NCBI GenBank assembly: GCA_028564925.1
Contig: CM053027.1
Location: forward strand, 236,115,713 to 236,179,712
Direction: 5' to 3'
DNA: 64,000 nucleotides
Source of the DNA: Lithobates sylvaticus
Lineage: Eukaryota > Chordata > Amphibia > Anura > Ranidae
The notes beneath the pieces were generated by a model. That model was not told where the DNA came from and made no database searches. It saw nothing but the letters and a program-made list of their open reading frames with translations. Shown one piece after another: positions 1 to 13,960 of the stretch. A program made the translations under genes and the position numbers. Every line of letters starts with the position of its first letter. Position 1 is the first letter of the stretch.

Positions 1-402
1 CCTGAAGAAAAAACAGCACGGGGGGCGTTTGGTGGGGAGGCTAAACCTCCCCAGACTTACCGGAGGTCTGCTGCCAGCCGGAGGAAGAGAAAACTGCTGT
101 TTCCTGGACACATTGTGGGCTCGGAGAAGCATGAGACGCAAGTTCTCTATACAGCCCCCAGTGGCATGACAACATTTACTAATTAAAGGAGGCTCATGCT
201 CTTGGCACCGGAGAAGAAGCACGTTTTAAAAGGAAAAAATGCTTTGAACTTCCTTTTTAACCGGTAAAAGGGAACTTTTCCCATTAGAAATTTTGGATAT
301 AGGCCTTGGGTATTTAAGAGCTCTTAAAGCTGCGATTTGATTCCATATGCAGACTGGAAACACCTTGAAGGGTCCTGGACCCCACCCGAGAGTATCAGAA
401 CT
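1..402. other. Intronic sequence, unassigned
   Basis: No coding exon or recognisable element. It should lie in an intron of the MAPKAPK2-like gene, because the first exon in the window (3480) starts in the middle of the kinase domain. Short open frames here have no family resemblance. Confidence 0.4.
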
Positions 403-610
403 AAGGATGAGCTCCGGCGTGTTTGCACAGCCCACGTGCAGAGCCCGCCAGGAAGTCGGCACTGCGCTGCGCTAATCACAGGCAGTGAGGCATTGTCCCA
501 ATGCACGGCTGCAGAGATCAGGAAATGTCTCACTGCCTGTAATTAGCGCAGTGCCGAATTCCTGGCGGGCTCTGCACGTGGGCTGTGCGAACACACCGGA
601 GCTCATCCTT
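403..610. repeat. Foldback (inverted-repeat) element
   Basis: Two arms of about 90 bp face each other. The left arm starts at 403 with AAGGATGAGCTCCGG and the right arm ends at 610 with the reverse complement. Both arms carry CACGTGCAGAGCCCGCCAGG and its complement. The short apex lies around 497-519. The arms differ at a few sites, so this is an aged foldback-type MITE. I could not define a target-site duplication. Confidence 0.75.
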
Positions 611-2240
611 AATAAGAACTTTTTCCTTTTTAAGAAGGGCATTAGTAAATCTGTGGTCTATTCCTTCCTTTTGATCCACCTGTGACCCACCTTTACAGGA
701 ATACCAGTGAACTAATTGAGGGCGTTCTTTCCTTTTGGGATTCTACTGATGGGCAGCCAGAGTCCCTCCATGAATTACAGTTCGTATTAACTAGTTTTAC
801 CCTCCCTGTATTGACAGTGATAATAATCTGTCAAACCATGTCTGAAAAAGTGGATTCTCTCAAAAAGAATCCTTCACTTGCCAAGGCTAGGTCCATTTTT
901 CATAGAGTAGCTGAATCAAATATCTGAAGCCTTGTGTTTTTTTAGTTGTGATGGCTTGCAAGCATCTAAACAGTCTCCCATGATGTCCGTACAAATGTGC
1001 AGATCACTCTTGGGTGGAACACTTTACGATTGTGCCTTGTCTTTTATTATTTTACATTATTGTACTAGAAAAACTGGTAAGAGCAGAGCCATGCAGAGAT
1101 TTAGCTAATCAATATGAGCGTCCCAGGCTGTGATGTACTGTCCTAAGAAGGTAATATCAGGATATTGGCAAAGAGCTGCTGCTAGTGTGCCTGCTCAAAT
1201 TGCTCTTCAAGCTGCACCCCCTTTTCAGGCCGTTTTTTTTTTCTTCCTTTTTTTTTTCTCTATGAATTCTTCCAATTGTTTAGATGCATCTGCATGTTCT
1301 GCTAATTCATTGTAAGGTGTCAGTCTTTCCGTAAAATCTTTTTGTTTACTCACATCCTCTCCAGCTTGTGTTTTTCCCTTTTTGAATTAAAAGCCTCAAT
1401 TTCCGTTCAAGGATTTAAAAAAATAAATAATTCTAGGCATTCAGCTATTTGTTTATTTGATCCTTTTTAGTTATAAGGGGTCACTGAAATCTGGTGAGTG
1501 AGTGCATAGATATGTCAAAATGCAAAATCTTTCCCACACACAATCGCTGTGAATTTGAATATAAAGTATTGTGTGTGGACACCACTGTCTCAAATCGACC
1601 AGTGTATGAAAAACAAGGAACTGGAAATGATGTCGGGGACAGCTATCAAAATAAACTTCCTTGAATCACATAGTACAAGAAACATAAAGATGAATTCCAG
1701 GTATGGCAACTTGTATATGGTTACATTGGTTCAGCTTGGACCAATGTAAGCGTGTATAGTGCCATACCTGTGATATCACTGTGGAAGCTGGAAACTACGG
1801 TAATAAACATGCTACCACAGTGATCTCCATGAGCTTCAGTGTCCCATACCGAGTGGCTACACTGCCGCATTGTGAGCACAGAGGTTGCTTGCTTGGCACA
1901 GGCTCCATTCAGGGAACATTTTTCGTTCTCTCAATTTATGTAAAGCATTCATTGATTGGAGGGAGGGCAATGACACCATGATCTTCACCTCGTTCAATCA
2001 AAGTACACTTTGCATTCATTGTTAAAATGCAAAGTGATCTCTGAATGGTGTCCAGGCCAAGTGGGTGACCTACTGTGTGTCTTTAGTGAGCAGAAGTCCA
2101 GTCGTTCAGTGCAGGATCCGATTGCTACCAATGTAACTATCTAAAAAAAAAAGTGCCAAACCTGGAATTTAAACTGTTACCATATGTAAAAATACAGTGC
2201 GATTTAACTTGTGACTTTATCACTTACCAGTCTTCCAACA
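611..2240. other. Intronic sequence, nothing recognised
   Basis: AT-rich sequence with short poly-T runs (about 1231-1258) and no long open frame with a recognisable product. A small frame at 682-927 has no family I can name and is probably chance. Confidence 0.35.
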
Positions 2241-2337
2241 CCTGTACAGCAGCATACATCAAAGAGTTAAGGCAATCAAAGACAAGACACTGACAAAAGA
2301 GCGAAGCGCAAAGCATGTTAGCGTGAACTTTGCAGTG

Positions 2338-2815
2338 TACAAATAGATCATGCCATGTGCAACTTGGATAGGCAATACACCATACAAAATACTCCATAGG
2401 CAGATGACAATCCATTATATGGAGGTATGAAGATATGAGCATTAAACAAGAATAGCAAATGCACTGTATTTATATTTCACATGTGTAAAAAGTAGCAAAT
2501 GGCAACTGAAGATGAACTGAAGCAGCCATGGATAACAATGGTGTAAGCACTATATAATCTCTAGACTTTGAGCTGTGAATTGTACAAATAGTTCATGTCT
2601 GCGTACAACATGGATAAGCATGACACCATGGGAAATACTCCACAGGCAGATAAAAGTCAATCATATGGAGATTGCGCACGAGAGAAGTCACAGATGCACC
2701 GTTTTTGAATTTCACATGCATAGTTTGAAATGGCAACCAAAGATTAACTCTTGGCTAATTAGACTGAGCCATAAAAGTAGAAGCTGCCATGGACTACTAT
2801 GGTATCTGTTCCAGA
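2338..2815. repeat. Diverged tandem duplication, about 245-bp unit
   Basis: A block at about 2338-2570 recurs at about 2583-2815. The shared landmarks are TACAAATAG at 2338 and 2583, the phrase AATACTCCA followed by GGCAGAT, and CAGCCATGGA/CTGCCATGGA near the unit ends. Divergence is high, so the duplication is old. Confidence 0.55.
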
Positions 2816-3110
2816 CTATGGCAATGCAAATGTCCATTCCATGTAAATAATCGCTCCATAGAATATACAAATCCTGAGGAGAAAAATACCAGGCTTAGAC
2901 ATGGAAATCAATCAGCAACACTGCCAGAAGCATACATGCAGGTATTCACTATATGGGAACAGACTGATATAGTAAAGAACTGGTTTCAGCTGCCATAGTA
3001 ATTCCACTGCTTCAAGCTGCTCTGCTGAAAAAGGAGTAAAGTTCAGGAGAAGGTCTCGGGTACACAGGGATAACAAATCTCCCAGGTGCATGGCTGTCCA
3101 GAGCACCATA

Positions 3111-3705
<595 letters not shown>

Positions 3706-3839
3706 TGATTCCTGTGTATTTTTTTTAAATTGAAAAAAATCTGTCGGCAGTCTTGACTGTCTTGCAGAGCTACACTTGTCACTTTAATCTTTAGCGTCTG
3801 GTATTTTGTGTCAGGTGCTTGCATTCTCTGATGCAGGTT

Positions 3840-4490
3840 AAGTTTTCATCCACTAACCACTAAGCTAGTGGTTCATGAAAACTTAGAGGAAGTGAACCCT
3901 GCAAAGGTAAAGTATAATGAGCTACTATGCATCACATAGTAGCCCATTATGTGTCACTTACCTGAAACCGCTGTCCCCTCTTCCACGAAGCGTCCATCTT
4001 CCTTCCGGCTATCGCGGCTTCGGCGCTGTGATTGGCTGGAGCCGCGATGACATCACTCCCACGCATGCGCGCGGGAGCCGCCGCTAATGGCGTGATCGCC
4101 GTTAGCAACGGCACGCTCAGTGCACCGTAGACATCAGTGCCTGTCTTTTTGCAAATATCTCCTAAACCGTGTAGGTTTAGAAGATATTTCTTGCACCTAC
4201 AGGTAAGCCTTAATCTAGGCTTACCTGTAGGCAAAAGTGGTCTGTAAGGGTTTACAACCACTTCAAAGCTGTCTTATTACAGCAGAACTAAAGTTCTGCT
4301 GTAACTCACTGGAAGCAGGCAGGCTTTTTATTGCAGAAGAGACATGCAATGTACTGTGTGCCTGGATGATTAACATGCCCATGGGCGTTGAAGAGTCCTG
4401 AAAACCGGCACACCGGAGAAGATGTCGGCACCAGCGGGACCTTTGGAAACCGTTTGTCGTTGCCTCTAGTTCCGCTTTAAGCTTATGTTC
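3840..4490. repeat. Cluster of amphibian-type MITE sequence
   Basis: Contains short inverted pairs such as CACTAACCACTAAGCTAGTGG near 3850 and the facing phrases AGGTTTAGAAGATATTTCTT and GCAAATATCTCCTAAACC at 4150-4195. It also has GTAAGGGTTTACAACCACTT (4246-4265) and a TTCCGCTTTAA end near 4470-4480. Such CCACTT/GCTTTAA ends are typical of the non-autonomous elements elsewhere in this window. Exact borders are not resolved. Confidence 0.45.
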
Positions 4491-4714
4491 TACCAGAATG
4501 TCCAAATCTTCTGTCTCAAGAGAGGATTTCTGCTTCACAGTCGATGGCTTTAGTTGCTCTGTTTTAAAATAGAAAATGGAGGAAACAGCATTTTTGTTTA
4601 TTTTTTAGTCTCTTTCCTTTTTTATACAGCAAAAAAAATAAAAAGTTGGAGTAGTTGATAAATACCACCAAAAGAATGCTCTTATCTTTCTCCAAAAATA
4701 TAATTTTGGGTATA

Positions 4715-5132
4715 CAGGGGGTCCCCGGGTTACAAACGAGATAGGTTTGTTCTTAAGTTGAATCTGTTTGTAAGTCGGAACAGGTACATTTTTTAAGTGT
4801 AGCTCCAGCCAAAAGATCTATTTTCAAGCTTTTTGGAGAACATTGGGAAGGGTTATCACCCCTGTAACATTTGTTTTGCTGTCTGTGCCCTGTTCAGAAG
4901 ATTTCACCTCATCTTCTGTCCCAATGAATATTGGATTTTGAAAATTTTGGGTTGATAGGGAAACATGGACTGGTGATAAAGCATCAGTGGAGACACCTTT
5001 TTCCCATATTAACTCTTACAGGAGTGAGTTTCCCTTCCTAGGGGTAGATTTCCTCTCACTTCCTGTTGTCTCCCTCCGTTTGTAAGTAGGAGTCGTTTGT
5101 AAGTCGGATGTTTGTAAGTCGGGGACCCCCTG
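4715..5132. mobile_element. TA-flanked MITE, pogo/Tigger-like
   Basis: The left end is CAGGGGGTCCCCGGGTTACA and the right end is the near reverse complement ending GGGGACCCCCTG. TA dinucleotides at 4713-4714 and 5133-5134 flank it, as expected for a Tc1/mariner-pogo target duplication. The interior repeats the phrase TTTGTAAGTCGG several times. No transposase is encoded, so it is non-autonomous. The pogo-type assignment comes from the CAG start plus the TA target and is an inference. Confidence 0.75.
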
Positions 5133-5404
5133 TAGTGTTGCTTGAGTCCTTTTCAAAGTAAATTGCAGCTTTAGGGATAAGACAATAACCTCCACCATTC
5201 ACTCACAGAAGAAGAATGTTGTAACCAGGCTCCAACGATCAGTTGTGACCTCACAACATGAAAGAGGTCAGTATGCATTTGTATAGTTAACATGGCTGAA
5301 ACACAGGTGTGTTGGATCTCCAGACTTCCTCGTCTGAGTAGTACGATGCCCCCAGTCACCGCCAACAACCCCCTAGTACACAGCACAATGCCCCAGTTGT
5401 TCGA

Positions 5405-5660
5405 GCGGCCGAAAAAGGGTTAAAACCGCCTGCAAAGCGCCGGCGGTATTGCTGCGCTGCCCAATTGATTTCAATACACCGCTTCTTCACTGCTCCAAAG
5501 ATGCTGCTAGCAGGACTTTTTTTACCGTCCTGCTAGCGTACCGCTCCAGTGTGAAAGCCCTCCGGCTTTCACACTGGAGTGAAAGGACCTGCTTTTTTCA
5601 GGCGCTATTTTTAGCGCTGTAGCGCCTGAAAAATGCTTCAGTGTGAAAGGGGTCTTACAA
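5405..5660. repeat. Foldback MITE fragment
   Basis: The segment contains an obvious hairpin, CCAGTGTGAAAGCC followed by GGCTTTCACACTGG at 5548-5577. It also has a repeated AGCGCTGTAGCGCCTGAAAA-type motif. A related, partial copy sits at 43845-44025 and shares GGGTTAAAACCGCC and the GCCGGCGG core. Confidence 0.6.
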
Positions 5661-6255
5661 TTGATATAATGAAACATTTTCCTGATTCTTGGAATTGAAA
5701 AATCTTATTTGGTTAAAATCAAATAACCACAACTGACATTTTGTGTGCCACATTTGAAGGTACTTACAGTTCATTGTACAGTGTTTTTGCTTTCTTTTTA
5801 TTTTCTCAAACTAGGTGACCTATATCTACTTAAAGCCTTTTAACTGTAACCTCCATGCCCTTCCCAATATTAACATATTCTGGATATCACAATAACATGT
5901 ATGGTCTAGAGGGATTTTCTTAATTTTGCTAAATTTTAAGCTATAGTTTGGCAGATATTTACTGCTTATGCATTGCTGTATGTCTTCTTTTTTTACACTT
6001 TCTCCTAAATGATAGGGAATGCAATTTTAAAATTCACCACTAGATGTCTTTAGAGTTTTTTCTATATATTTTGGTATTTTGTTACAAGTGCAGATTTATC
6101 AGATACAGAATAAATTTTTCTTTCCAGTAGATTTTTATTGAATTTTTTTTTTTTTTTTTTATAGAAAGTATAAACCTAAATAAAGGCATTCCAGTTATTC
6201 AATTTCTATCATACAAAAACATTCTCCATTATTTTACATTGGCTTAAAGTGCACG
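5661..6255. other. Intronic AT-rich sequence
   Basis: No element recognised. A poly-T run lies at about 6142-6161. Confidence 0.35.
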
Positions 6256-6763
6256 TATTTGTCAGCGTATAACGCGCACCTTTTCCTCCTGAAAATCGGG
6301 GGGGGGGGATCGTGTGTGCCTGTTATACAACGATCCCTGCCGTCTGAGGGAAGAGGAGCAAGCACAGCTGAATTGCATAGAGCTGCGTTCTCCTTTGTAC
6401 CCATCGCTACATCACGCACAGCCACGCCTCCTGGCCCCGTATTGGGCCACTGTTCTGTCTATCATATGAGCAGGGACAGGAGGCGTGGATGTGAGTGACT
6501 GAGACAGCCGGGATTATTCCCTCGGAGACAGCAGAAATAATCCAACACTGGCGAGGCTGCAGATGGGCACTGAACAGGCTGCATTGTTGGGCAATTTAGT
6601 GGCTGCAGATGGGCACTGGTAAGCCTGCATTGATGAGCTGTGACCCTAATTTTGCTTCAAAGTTCTTTATTTAAAATGTATTTTTTTATTTTTTTTCCTG
6701 AAACTGCCATCCTTAAAATCAAGGTGTGTGTCATAAGCCTGTGCGTGTTATACGCCGATAAAT
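6256..6763. mobile_element. Non-autonomous DNA transposon (TIR element)
   Basis: The left end TATTTGTCAGCGTATAACGC faces a right end whose reverse complement is TATTTATCGGCGTATAACAC, giving imperfect terminal inverted repeats of about 25 bp. The interior has no transposase frame. Superfamily not determined. Confidence 0.65.
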
Positions 6764-7250
6764 ACAGTATTTGCTGTAGTCATTTAACTCAACAGAGAAA
6801 TGAGTCCTAAAAAAATATCCATACTAGTTTGTCATAATATTGTAGATTGTGGTGAAGGGGCCATGATGAGGCTGTGAAGTAATTTGACACAAAAACAAAA
6901 GATTAAAAAAGGGGAAAACATATATTTTTTGGGAAAAATAAATGTGTTTTGACCAATGAAAATATTTTTATTGTATTCCAATGGGGTTTTACTGCATCGA
7001 ATTTACCAGGTGGATGTTCAGTCCTCCTCTGATGCCTGAACAGATGGGTGGTACTGTTTAAATCTGTGGTCAGCTCTAGGCCGATCACTAAGCTTTTTTA
7101 CCTTTTGCCATGAGGCAGTTAGGTGGTTCAGATAGAGAATAGGCATTCTACAAATCCAGAGATGTGTCTGAAAGCAGCCCACATTTCTTCTCTGATCTTT
7201 TCTCCAGCTATAGTGGCCTATGAGGCAAGCCTGCATGCGTTGTACATGAC
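6764..7250. other. Intronic sequence, unassigned
   Basis: No coding exon or recognisable repeat; moderately AT-rich. Confidence 0.35.
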
Positions 7251-7590
7251 CATAGTTGCATAGTAGGTGAGGTTGAAAAAAGACACAAGTCCATCAAGTC
7301 CAATCTATGTGTGTGATTATATGTCAGTATGGCATTGTATATACCTGTATGTTGCGGTCGTCCAGGTGCTTATTTAATACTGTTGTCTTTTGAAACTATC
7401 GATGCTCCCTGCTGAGACCACCGCCTGTTGAAAGGAATTCCACATCCTTGCCGCTCTTACAGTAAATGACCCTCTATGTAGTTTAAGGTTAATTCTTTTT
7501 TCTTATTTTAATGAGTCGCCACGTGTCTTGTAAACTCCCTTCCTATTTTATCCCATATGGTCCCTAGCTTGCTCCTTTGCTCAGGATGGA
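7251..7590 (-). mobile_element. CR1-like LINE, 5'-truncated 3' fragment
   Basis: On the minus strand the tail reads GGACTTGTGTCTTTTTTCAA followed by CCTCACCTACTATGCAAC, the typical 3' end of CR1/L2-type LINEs in frogs. Upstream of it, minus-strand codons give a WNSFQQAVVSAGS-SFK type sequence, the conserved C-terminus of the ORF2 protein. Only the last few hundred bases remain. The second copy at 8438-10205 shares this tail and is longer. Confidence 0.7.
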
Positions 7591-7599
7591 TTTGATTCT

Positions 7600-7878
7600 C
7601 TGGCTTTTTTTTCTCCTCGCACTGTCAGCGTGAGGCGAAAAAAAAAAAGATTACTGAGCTTTTGTTACACACGTGATCAGCTGCCATTGTCTGACAGCTG
7701 ATCACGTGGTAAGGGGCCGGGACCGGCCCCTTACTCGGATCTGTGATCACCCGAGTCTCGGTGACTGCAGGGCGTGCGGGGAGCGTGCGAAGGGGAGGCC
7801 GTCCTATGACGGCCTCCCGGAAATTCAGGTCCGTGCTGTAGCCTTCATTCGGCTATAGCGTGGACCCCAAGTGGTTAA
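7600..7878. repeat. MITE end fragment with short palindrome
   Basis: CACGTGATCAGCTG at about 7671-7684 faces CAGCTGATCACGTG at 7695-7708. The segment ends AAGTGGTTAA at 7869-7878, the same type of terminus as the other TTAA-ended elements here. GGAGGCCGTC faces GACGGCCTCC near 7795-7820. Confidence 0.5.
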
Positions 7879-10287
7879 GGACTGGAAGGATTTACCCCCT
7901 TAATGACCAGCCCATTTATTGCAATATGGCACTGCGTCACTTTAACTGCAACGTACCCAAACCAAATTTATGTCCTCGCCCCCCCCCCCCACAAATAGCT
8001 GTCTTTTGGTCTCATTTGATCGCCTCCTATTTTTTGTTCTATAAACAAAAAAGACAATTAAAAAAAAAAAAAAAAAAAAGTCTTCATCAGTTTAGGCCAA
8101 TATGTATTCTACATATTTTTGGTAAAACAAAAACTGCAATAAGCGTATATTGATTGGTTTGTGCAAAAGTTATAGGGAATAGATTTATGACTTTTTTTTT
8201 TTTTTTTTTTTTTTTTTTAAGCGGGACTGCGCTATTGCGGCAGACAGATCAGACACTTTTGATAGAGGAACAGACTATCTCACTGTACTCTCCTGTCAGA
8301 ACAGGGATCTGCTTTGTTTACATCGGCAGATCCCAATTCTGTTTCCCTGAGGAGCGAACACAGGTGGCCGGCGGACAACGCGGCCGCCGGACCTGCTCAT
8401 CGGCTCCCCTGCACGGGTACATCGTTTAGCGCAATAGTTACATAGTTAGCTAGGCCGAAAAAAGACACAAGTTCAACCATAAAAAGAAATAATAAATAAA
8501 AATAAAATATATCGTACAATCCAACAAACCCCATATTATACCCACAGTTGATCCAGAGGAAGGCAAAAAAAACCCCAAAAGAGCATGCTCCAATCTGCTA
8601 CAGCAGGGGAAAAAAAAATCCCTTCCTGATCCCCCGAGAGGCAATCAGATTTTCCCTGGATCAACTTTACCTATAAATGTTAGTACCCAGTTATATTATG
8701 TACATTTAGGAAAGTATCCAGACCTTTCTTAAAGCAATCTACTGAGTTAGCCAGAACCACCTCTGGAGGGAGTCTATTCCACAGTTTCACAGCTCTTACT
8801 GTGAAGAAACTTTTCCGTATTTGGAGATGAAATCTCTTTTCCTCTAGATGTAAAGAGTGCCCCCCCTTGGCCTGTTGACTATAAAGTGAATAACTCAACA
8901 CCAAGTTCATTATATGGACCCCTTATATATTTGTACATGTTGATCATATCCCCCCTTATTCTCCTCTTCTCAAGAGTGAATAAATTCAGTTCCTCTAATC
9001 TTTCCTCATAGCTGAGCTCCTCCATGCCTCTTATCAGTTTGGTTGCCCTTCTCTGCACTTTCTCCAGTTCCCCCGATATCCTTTTTGAGAACTGGTGCCC
9101 AAAACTGAACTGCATATTCCAGATGAGGTCTTACTGATGATTTGAACAGGGGAAAAATTGTATCTCTCTCTCTCTCTCTGGAGTCCATACCTCTCTTAAT
9201 ACAAGAAAGGACTTTGCTCGCTTTGGAAACCGCCGCTTGACATTGCATGTTATTATTGAGCTTATGATCTACCAAAACCCCCAGATCCTTCTCCTCTACG
9301 GATTCCCCCAGTTGTACTCCCCCCTAGCATGTATGATGCATGCATATTCTTAGCCCCCAAGTGCATAACTTTACATTTATCAACATTAAACCTCATCTGC
9401 CACATAGTCGCCCAATTAGACAGAGCATTGAGGTCGGCTTGTAAATTGGAGACCTCCTGTAAGGACGTTATTCCACTGCATAGCTTGGTGTCATCTGCAA
9501 AAACAGAAATGTTACTTTTGATCCCAGACCCAATATCATTTATAAAGATATTAAAAAGTAAGGGTCCCAGCACTGAACCTTGGGGTACACCACTGATAAC
9601 TTTAGACAATTCAGAGTAAGAATCATTAACCACGGATCTCTGAATTCTGTCTTTTAGCCAGTTTTCTATCCATTTACAAACCAATGTTTCCAAGCCTGTA
9701 GACCTTACCTTACACATGAGCCGTGTGTGGGGAACTGTATCGAACGCTTTTGCAAAATCCAAGTATACCACGTCCACAGCCATGCCTCTGTCCAAGGTTT
9801 TACTTACCTCTTCATAAAAAAAATCAGGTTTGTCTGACAACTTCTGTCTTTCATGAACCCATGCTGTCTGTTGCTAAAAAAAAATTTTTTTTCCAGCAAG
9901 AACTCGTCTGTGGTCTTTTATTAATCTCTCCAGTATCTTCCCGACTATAGAAGTTAAACTAACAGGTCTATAGTTACATGGTAAAGACTTTGTTCCCTTT
10001 TTAAATATAGGCACCACGTTCGCCCTGCGCCAAACCAGTGGTACTATTCCCGTCATTAATGAGTCCCTAAAAATTAAATGCAATGGCTTTGAAATTGCAG
10101 AACTCAATTCTTTTAAGATCCGTGGGTGGATGCCATCTGGTCCAGGTGCTTTATCCACCTTTTATTCTGTCTAAATATTTCTGGACCATTTCACTTTTGA
10201 GCCATTATGGACATGAGCTCCCCCATGCTGTCCCGGGGGGCTGTCCTGCCCCAGTATATATGCGATGGGCGGTCCTTAAGTGGTTAA
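7879..10287 (+). mobile_element. TTAA-type MITE split by a LINE insertion
   Basis: The left part (7879-8437) carries the internal landmarks of the CCACTT-TTAA family also seen at 44083-45032: TGGCACTGCGTCACTTTAAC, CACAAATAGC, TTTAGGCCAATATGTATTCT and ATAAGCGTATATTGATTGGT. The right end resumes at about 10206 and closes with GTCCTTAAGTGGTTAA at 10272-10287. Between them lies a CR1-like LINE in the opposite orientation. The left terminus is eroded. Confidence 0.65.
8438..10205 (-). mobile_element. CR1-like LINE, 5'-truncated, with broken reverse transcriptase
   Basis: Minus-strand frames give consecutive pieces of a non-LTR reverse transcriptase. At 9874-10158: DKAPGPDGIHPRILKE and NYRPVSLTSIVGKILE. 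At 9262-9840: catalytic motif A VVYLDFAKAFDTVPH, motif B SGVPQGSVLGPLLF and motif C FADDTKL. At 8680-9275: the C-terminal region with [13 protein letters not shown] and KLWNRLPPEVV. The frame changes around 9850, 9270, 9110-9010 and 8890, so it is not functional. The 3' tail (about 8438-8475) matches the tail of the fragment at 7251-7590. There is no endonuclease domain, consistent with the usual 5' truncation. All three RT motifs with the FADD pair remain readable, so the copy is not very old. Confidence 0.9.
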
Positions 10288-10529
10288 AAACTATATATTA
10301 TCATTCTTATGTATACCAATGAACCCCCCCCCCCCCAGTCAATTCAGATGAACAAAGGCAAAAATGTTTATAGTCAAGCCTGGGTTCCAACCATGGCCCC
10401 CTCCATAGATACAGTAAAGGAGTGGCCGTAGGGACAGGAAGTGTTTCGGTTTGCAGGATTACCAGGTGGCAAAGTCAAGGAGACTGAAAAAAATGCAGAC
10501 ACATTGTCTAGAATTGGTATGCTGCCTGA

Positions 10530-11520
<991 letters not shown>

Positions 11521-11527
11521 CAGGAAT

Positions 11528-11678
11528 CTTCTTCATCTTCATCTTCATCTTCATCTTCATCTTCATCTTCATCTTCATCTTCATCTTCATCTTCATCTTC
11601 ATCTTCATCTTCATCTTCATCTTCATCTTCATCTTCATCTTCATCTTCATCTTCATCTTCATCTTCATCTTCATCTTC
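11528..11678. repeat. TCTTCA hexanucleotide microsatellite
   Basis: About 25 nearly perfect tandem TCTTCA units. They create long poly-Ser frames on + and poly-Met-Lys frames on -, which are artefacts of the repeat. Confidence 0.97.
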
Positions 11679-12359
11679 TAGTATTAGTATACACAGGAAT
11701 TGTAGAGTTTCTTAAAGTTGGTTTATACTGTCATCTACAGTAGGACTGGCAAATAAGTTTGTTGGCCCCCTATAACTCCATCAATCATGCTTCAGTTTTT
11801 TTGCCAATACCCTAGGAGGTTGGTTTCCTTTTCCTCAGCTCTACTTGGAAAAAAAAAAATTCAACTCCATATCTTAATTGTACAGAATAGGATGTCATAG
11901 ACCATGGGTTATATGCTACTACCTTCATGTGTTTGGACATTGGCAAAAGCTTTGCTGGAGATGCCCCCAGTGTACCTTGTATAACCCCACCCACTTTGTC
12001 GGACTCCAGGTTTTTATGCTAGTGTTCTTAGGCAGTGGATATCTTCTCTATGGAGAAGTTTTCAAACTATTCTTTTTTTATTTTACTTTACTTTGAGAGA
12101 CATGTGGTGCAACATGTGTAGTTAGCTGCAGGGTGCTATACAAGTCCCAGGGTTGTAGTCCCAGACCCTGAAAACTCACTGGTGGTTATGCCCACTATGA
12201 GGAGTTAAGCTTGGTCTTGTTTGGGAACCTGCAACACGAATAAGGTTAGACAGGATTTTGCAGAATTTGTCAGAGTTCTCTTTTACATATGGAGTTTTAT
12301 TCACTTTGTGTGTTATCCCTCTGTAAATGTCTACTACTTGGCAGTAGGTAAAATTACTA

Positions 12360-13960
12360 AACTACATTTTGTCATGTTTTTTTCCCACCCAGCATTGTTG
12401 CATGGGTGGTGGCGTGGTTCCACTATGTTTTCCGGCTGATGCACTTCCTCCTGCCATTTCTGTTGAAATGCAAGAAGCACATTTGCTGGTCTCCCAGCTG
12501 CCTACTGTTTCAGAGGCGAAGTCGCAGGATATCAGTCAGCACCTAGGTTATTGCAGCTCCTTTCCTGGACATGTCAATACCCTCTTTTTCTGCATCCATT
12601 TCTTGAGTACCCCACAGGGGATCCCCTCACTTAGCAATGGCGGAAACCAGGCAAAGAGAAGCTGCGAAAAAAAGGTTTTAATAGCACTCATGCTACAGAC
12701 CACACTGAGGAAAACCAGCAAAAACAGTCAGGGTGGTAGCTGTTCCACTGCACCGAAGCAAGGTCCTATATTGACACTGCTCACTGTCGTGTGTAACAGA
12801 TGTCCTGCCTGACTAAGGTATATATCACTTGCAACTGTCTGATTTTTTATAAAACTTTCTGCCCCGTCTCCAGTGCCCCAATGCACTGTTCTGCCTCTCT
12901 ACCACCTGAATCTATTCAAGAATATGACACTGAACCTCTTTTGAGGAAGAACTTGAATAAGGTTGAGGTGGACGCAGAAGTGGATCCTATTCAGGGATAT
13001 TCACCTTCTGCATTTTTTTGAAGAACAATCTAAGGCTTTGCGTCATAAGCTTTTTGCTATGAACTCGCGTTTTGTTGTGGTGCATACTAGCCTTTATTTA
13101 ACAGCACCAGAATCCCCTCTAGGCTAACGAGCACCTATGGGCACAAAACTGGCGAAGTCTAAAAATACTTTTTTCCTTTGCACACACAAATGCTTTGCAT
13201 GAGGATTGACCAAATTAATTCTAAACCTAGTGGGGACACAGACATCAAATACTTCCTAATGCTATCCAAGCATTGTATTCTATAGAAAAAGGAAGTTATG
13301 AAAAAATCCTCTGTCCCAGTAGGGGATTCTGTTCTCAACAAGCATCACACTGTTATGTTGAAGGTGTTCTGTTGATGTTTTGAAACCCCATTGAAGGCAA
13401 CCTTTGCTCTGGTCCTGCCTTACAATTGCCCATTGACAAATGGACATAGCAGCAGACTTGCTAACTGGAGTCTGTAAATGAATAAACATGATCCTGTCTT
13501 TGAGGACTGTGTAATGCTGGAACTATTGAAACGTGTGCCTTCTAGAGAATGGTACTTTGCCAAATCTCAAGGATGACACTGCTCTTTGTGCAGAATTTTG
13601 TGTTTTAAAGGCTTGGTCTGCTGAGCCTGCTTGCAAAATGTATATCATTGACACATGTCTTTCAATGGCAAACACCTGTTGGGTTAATCACTTGATACAT
13701 TTTTCAAGGAAGTTACTGGGGGAAGGTAATTTTACCCCAAACAATATAGCCCCAACTACTACCAGGTCTTTTTGTCGCAAGCATCGGACCCTAAAACCTC
13801 AAAACTTAAAAACCCTCCTCACAATGAAGGGGCAACCTCACTCTCTGAAGTGGGGGGTGGGGGGCAGCATCTGTTGGCTTCTGCGCCAGTCTGAATCGGA
13901 GAAGTCCTGGACCTCTGGGTCCAATATGCAACTGTTTGAAAGAGGCCTGATAATACTATG
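12360..13960 (+). mobile_element. Possible fossil retroelement fragment (gag-like), unclassified
   Basis: Several short + strand frames lie in a row (12369-12812, 12800-13021, 13533-13961). The last has an FCRKHRTLKPQ segment with a Gly-rich stretch after it, reminiscent of the C-terminal part of DIRS gag-like proteins in amphibians. It is heavily broken. The family assignment is weak and these could simply be chance frames. Confidence 0.25.

Noticed and set aside
682-927. 81-codon frame in the first intron
   Set aside because: No recognisable domain and no splice or promoter support; may be old retroelement sequence.
7300-7600. Host gene remnant on -
   Set aside because: The peptide and the tail match the 3' end of a CR1-like LINE.
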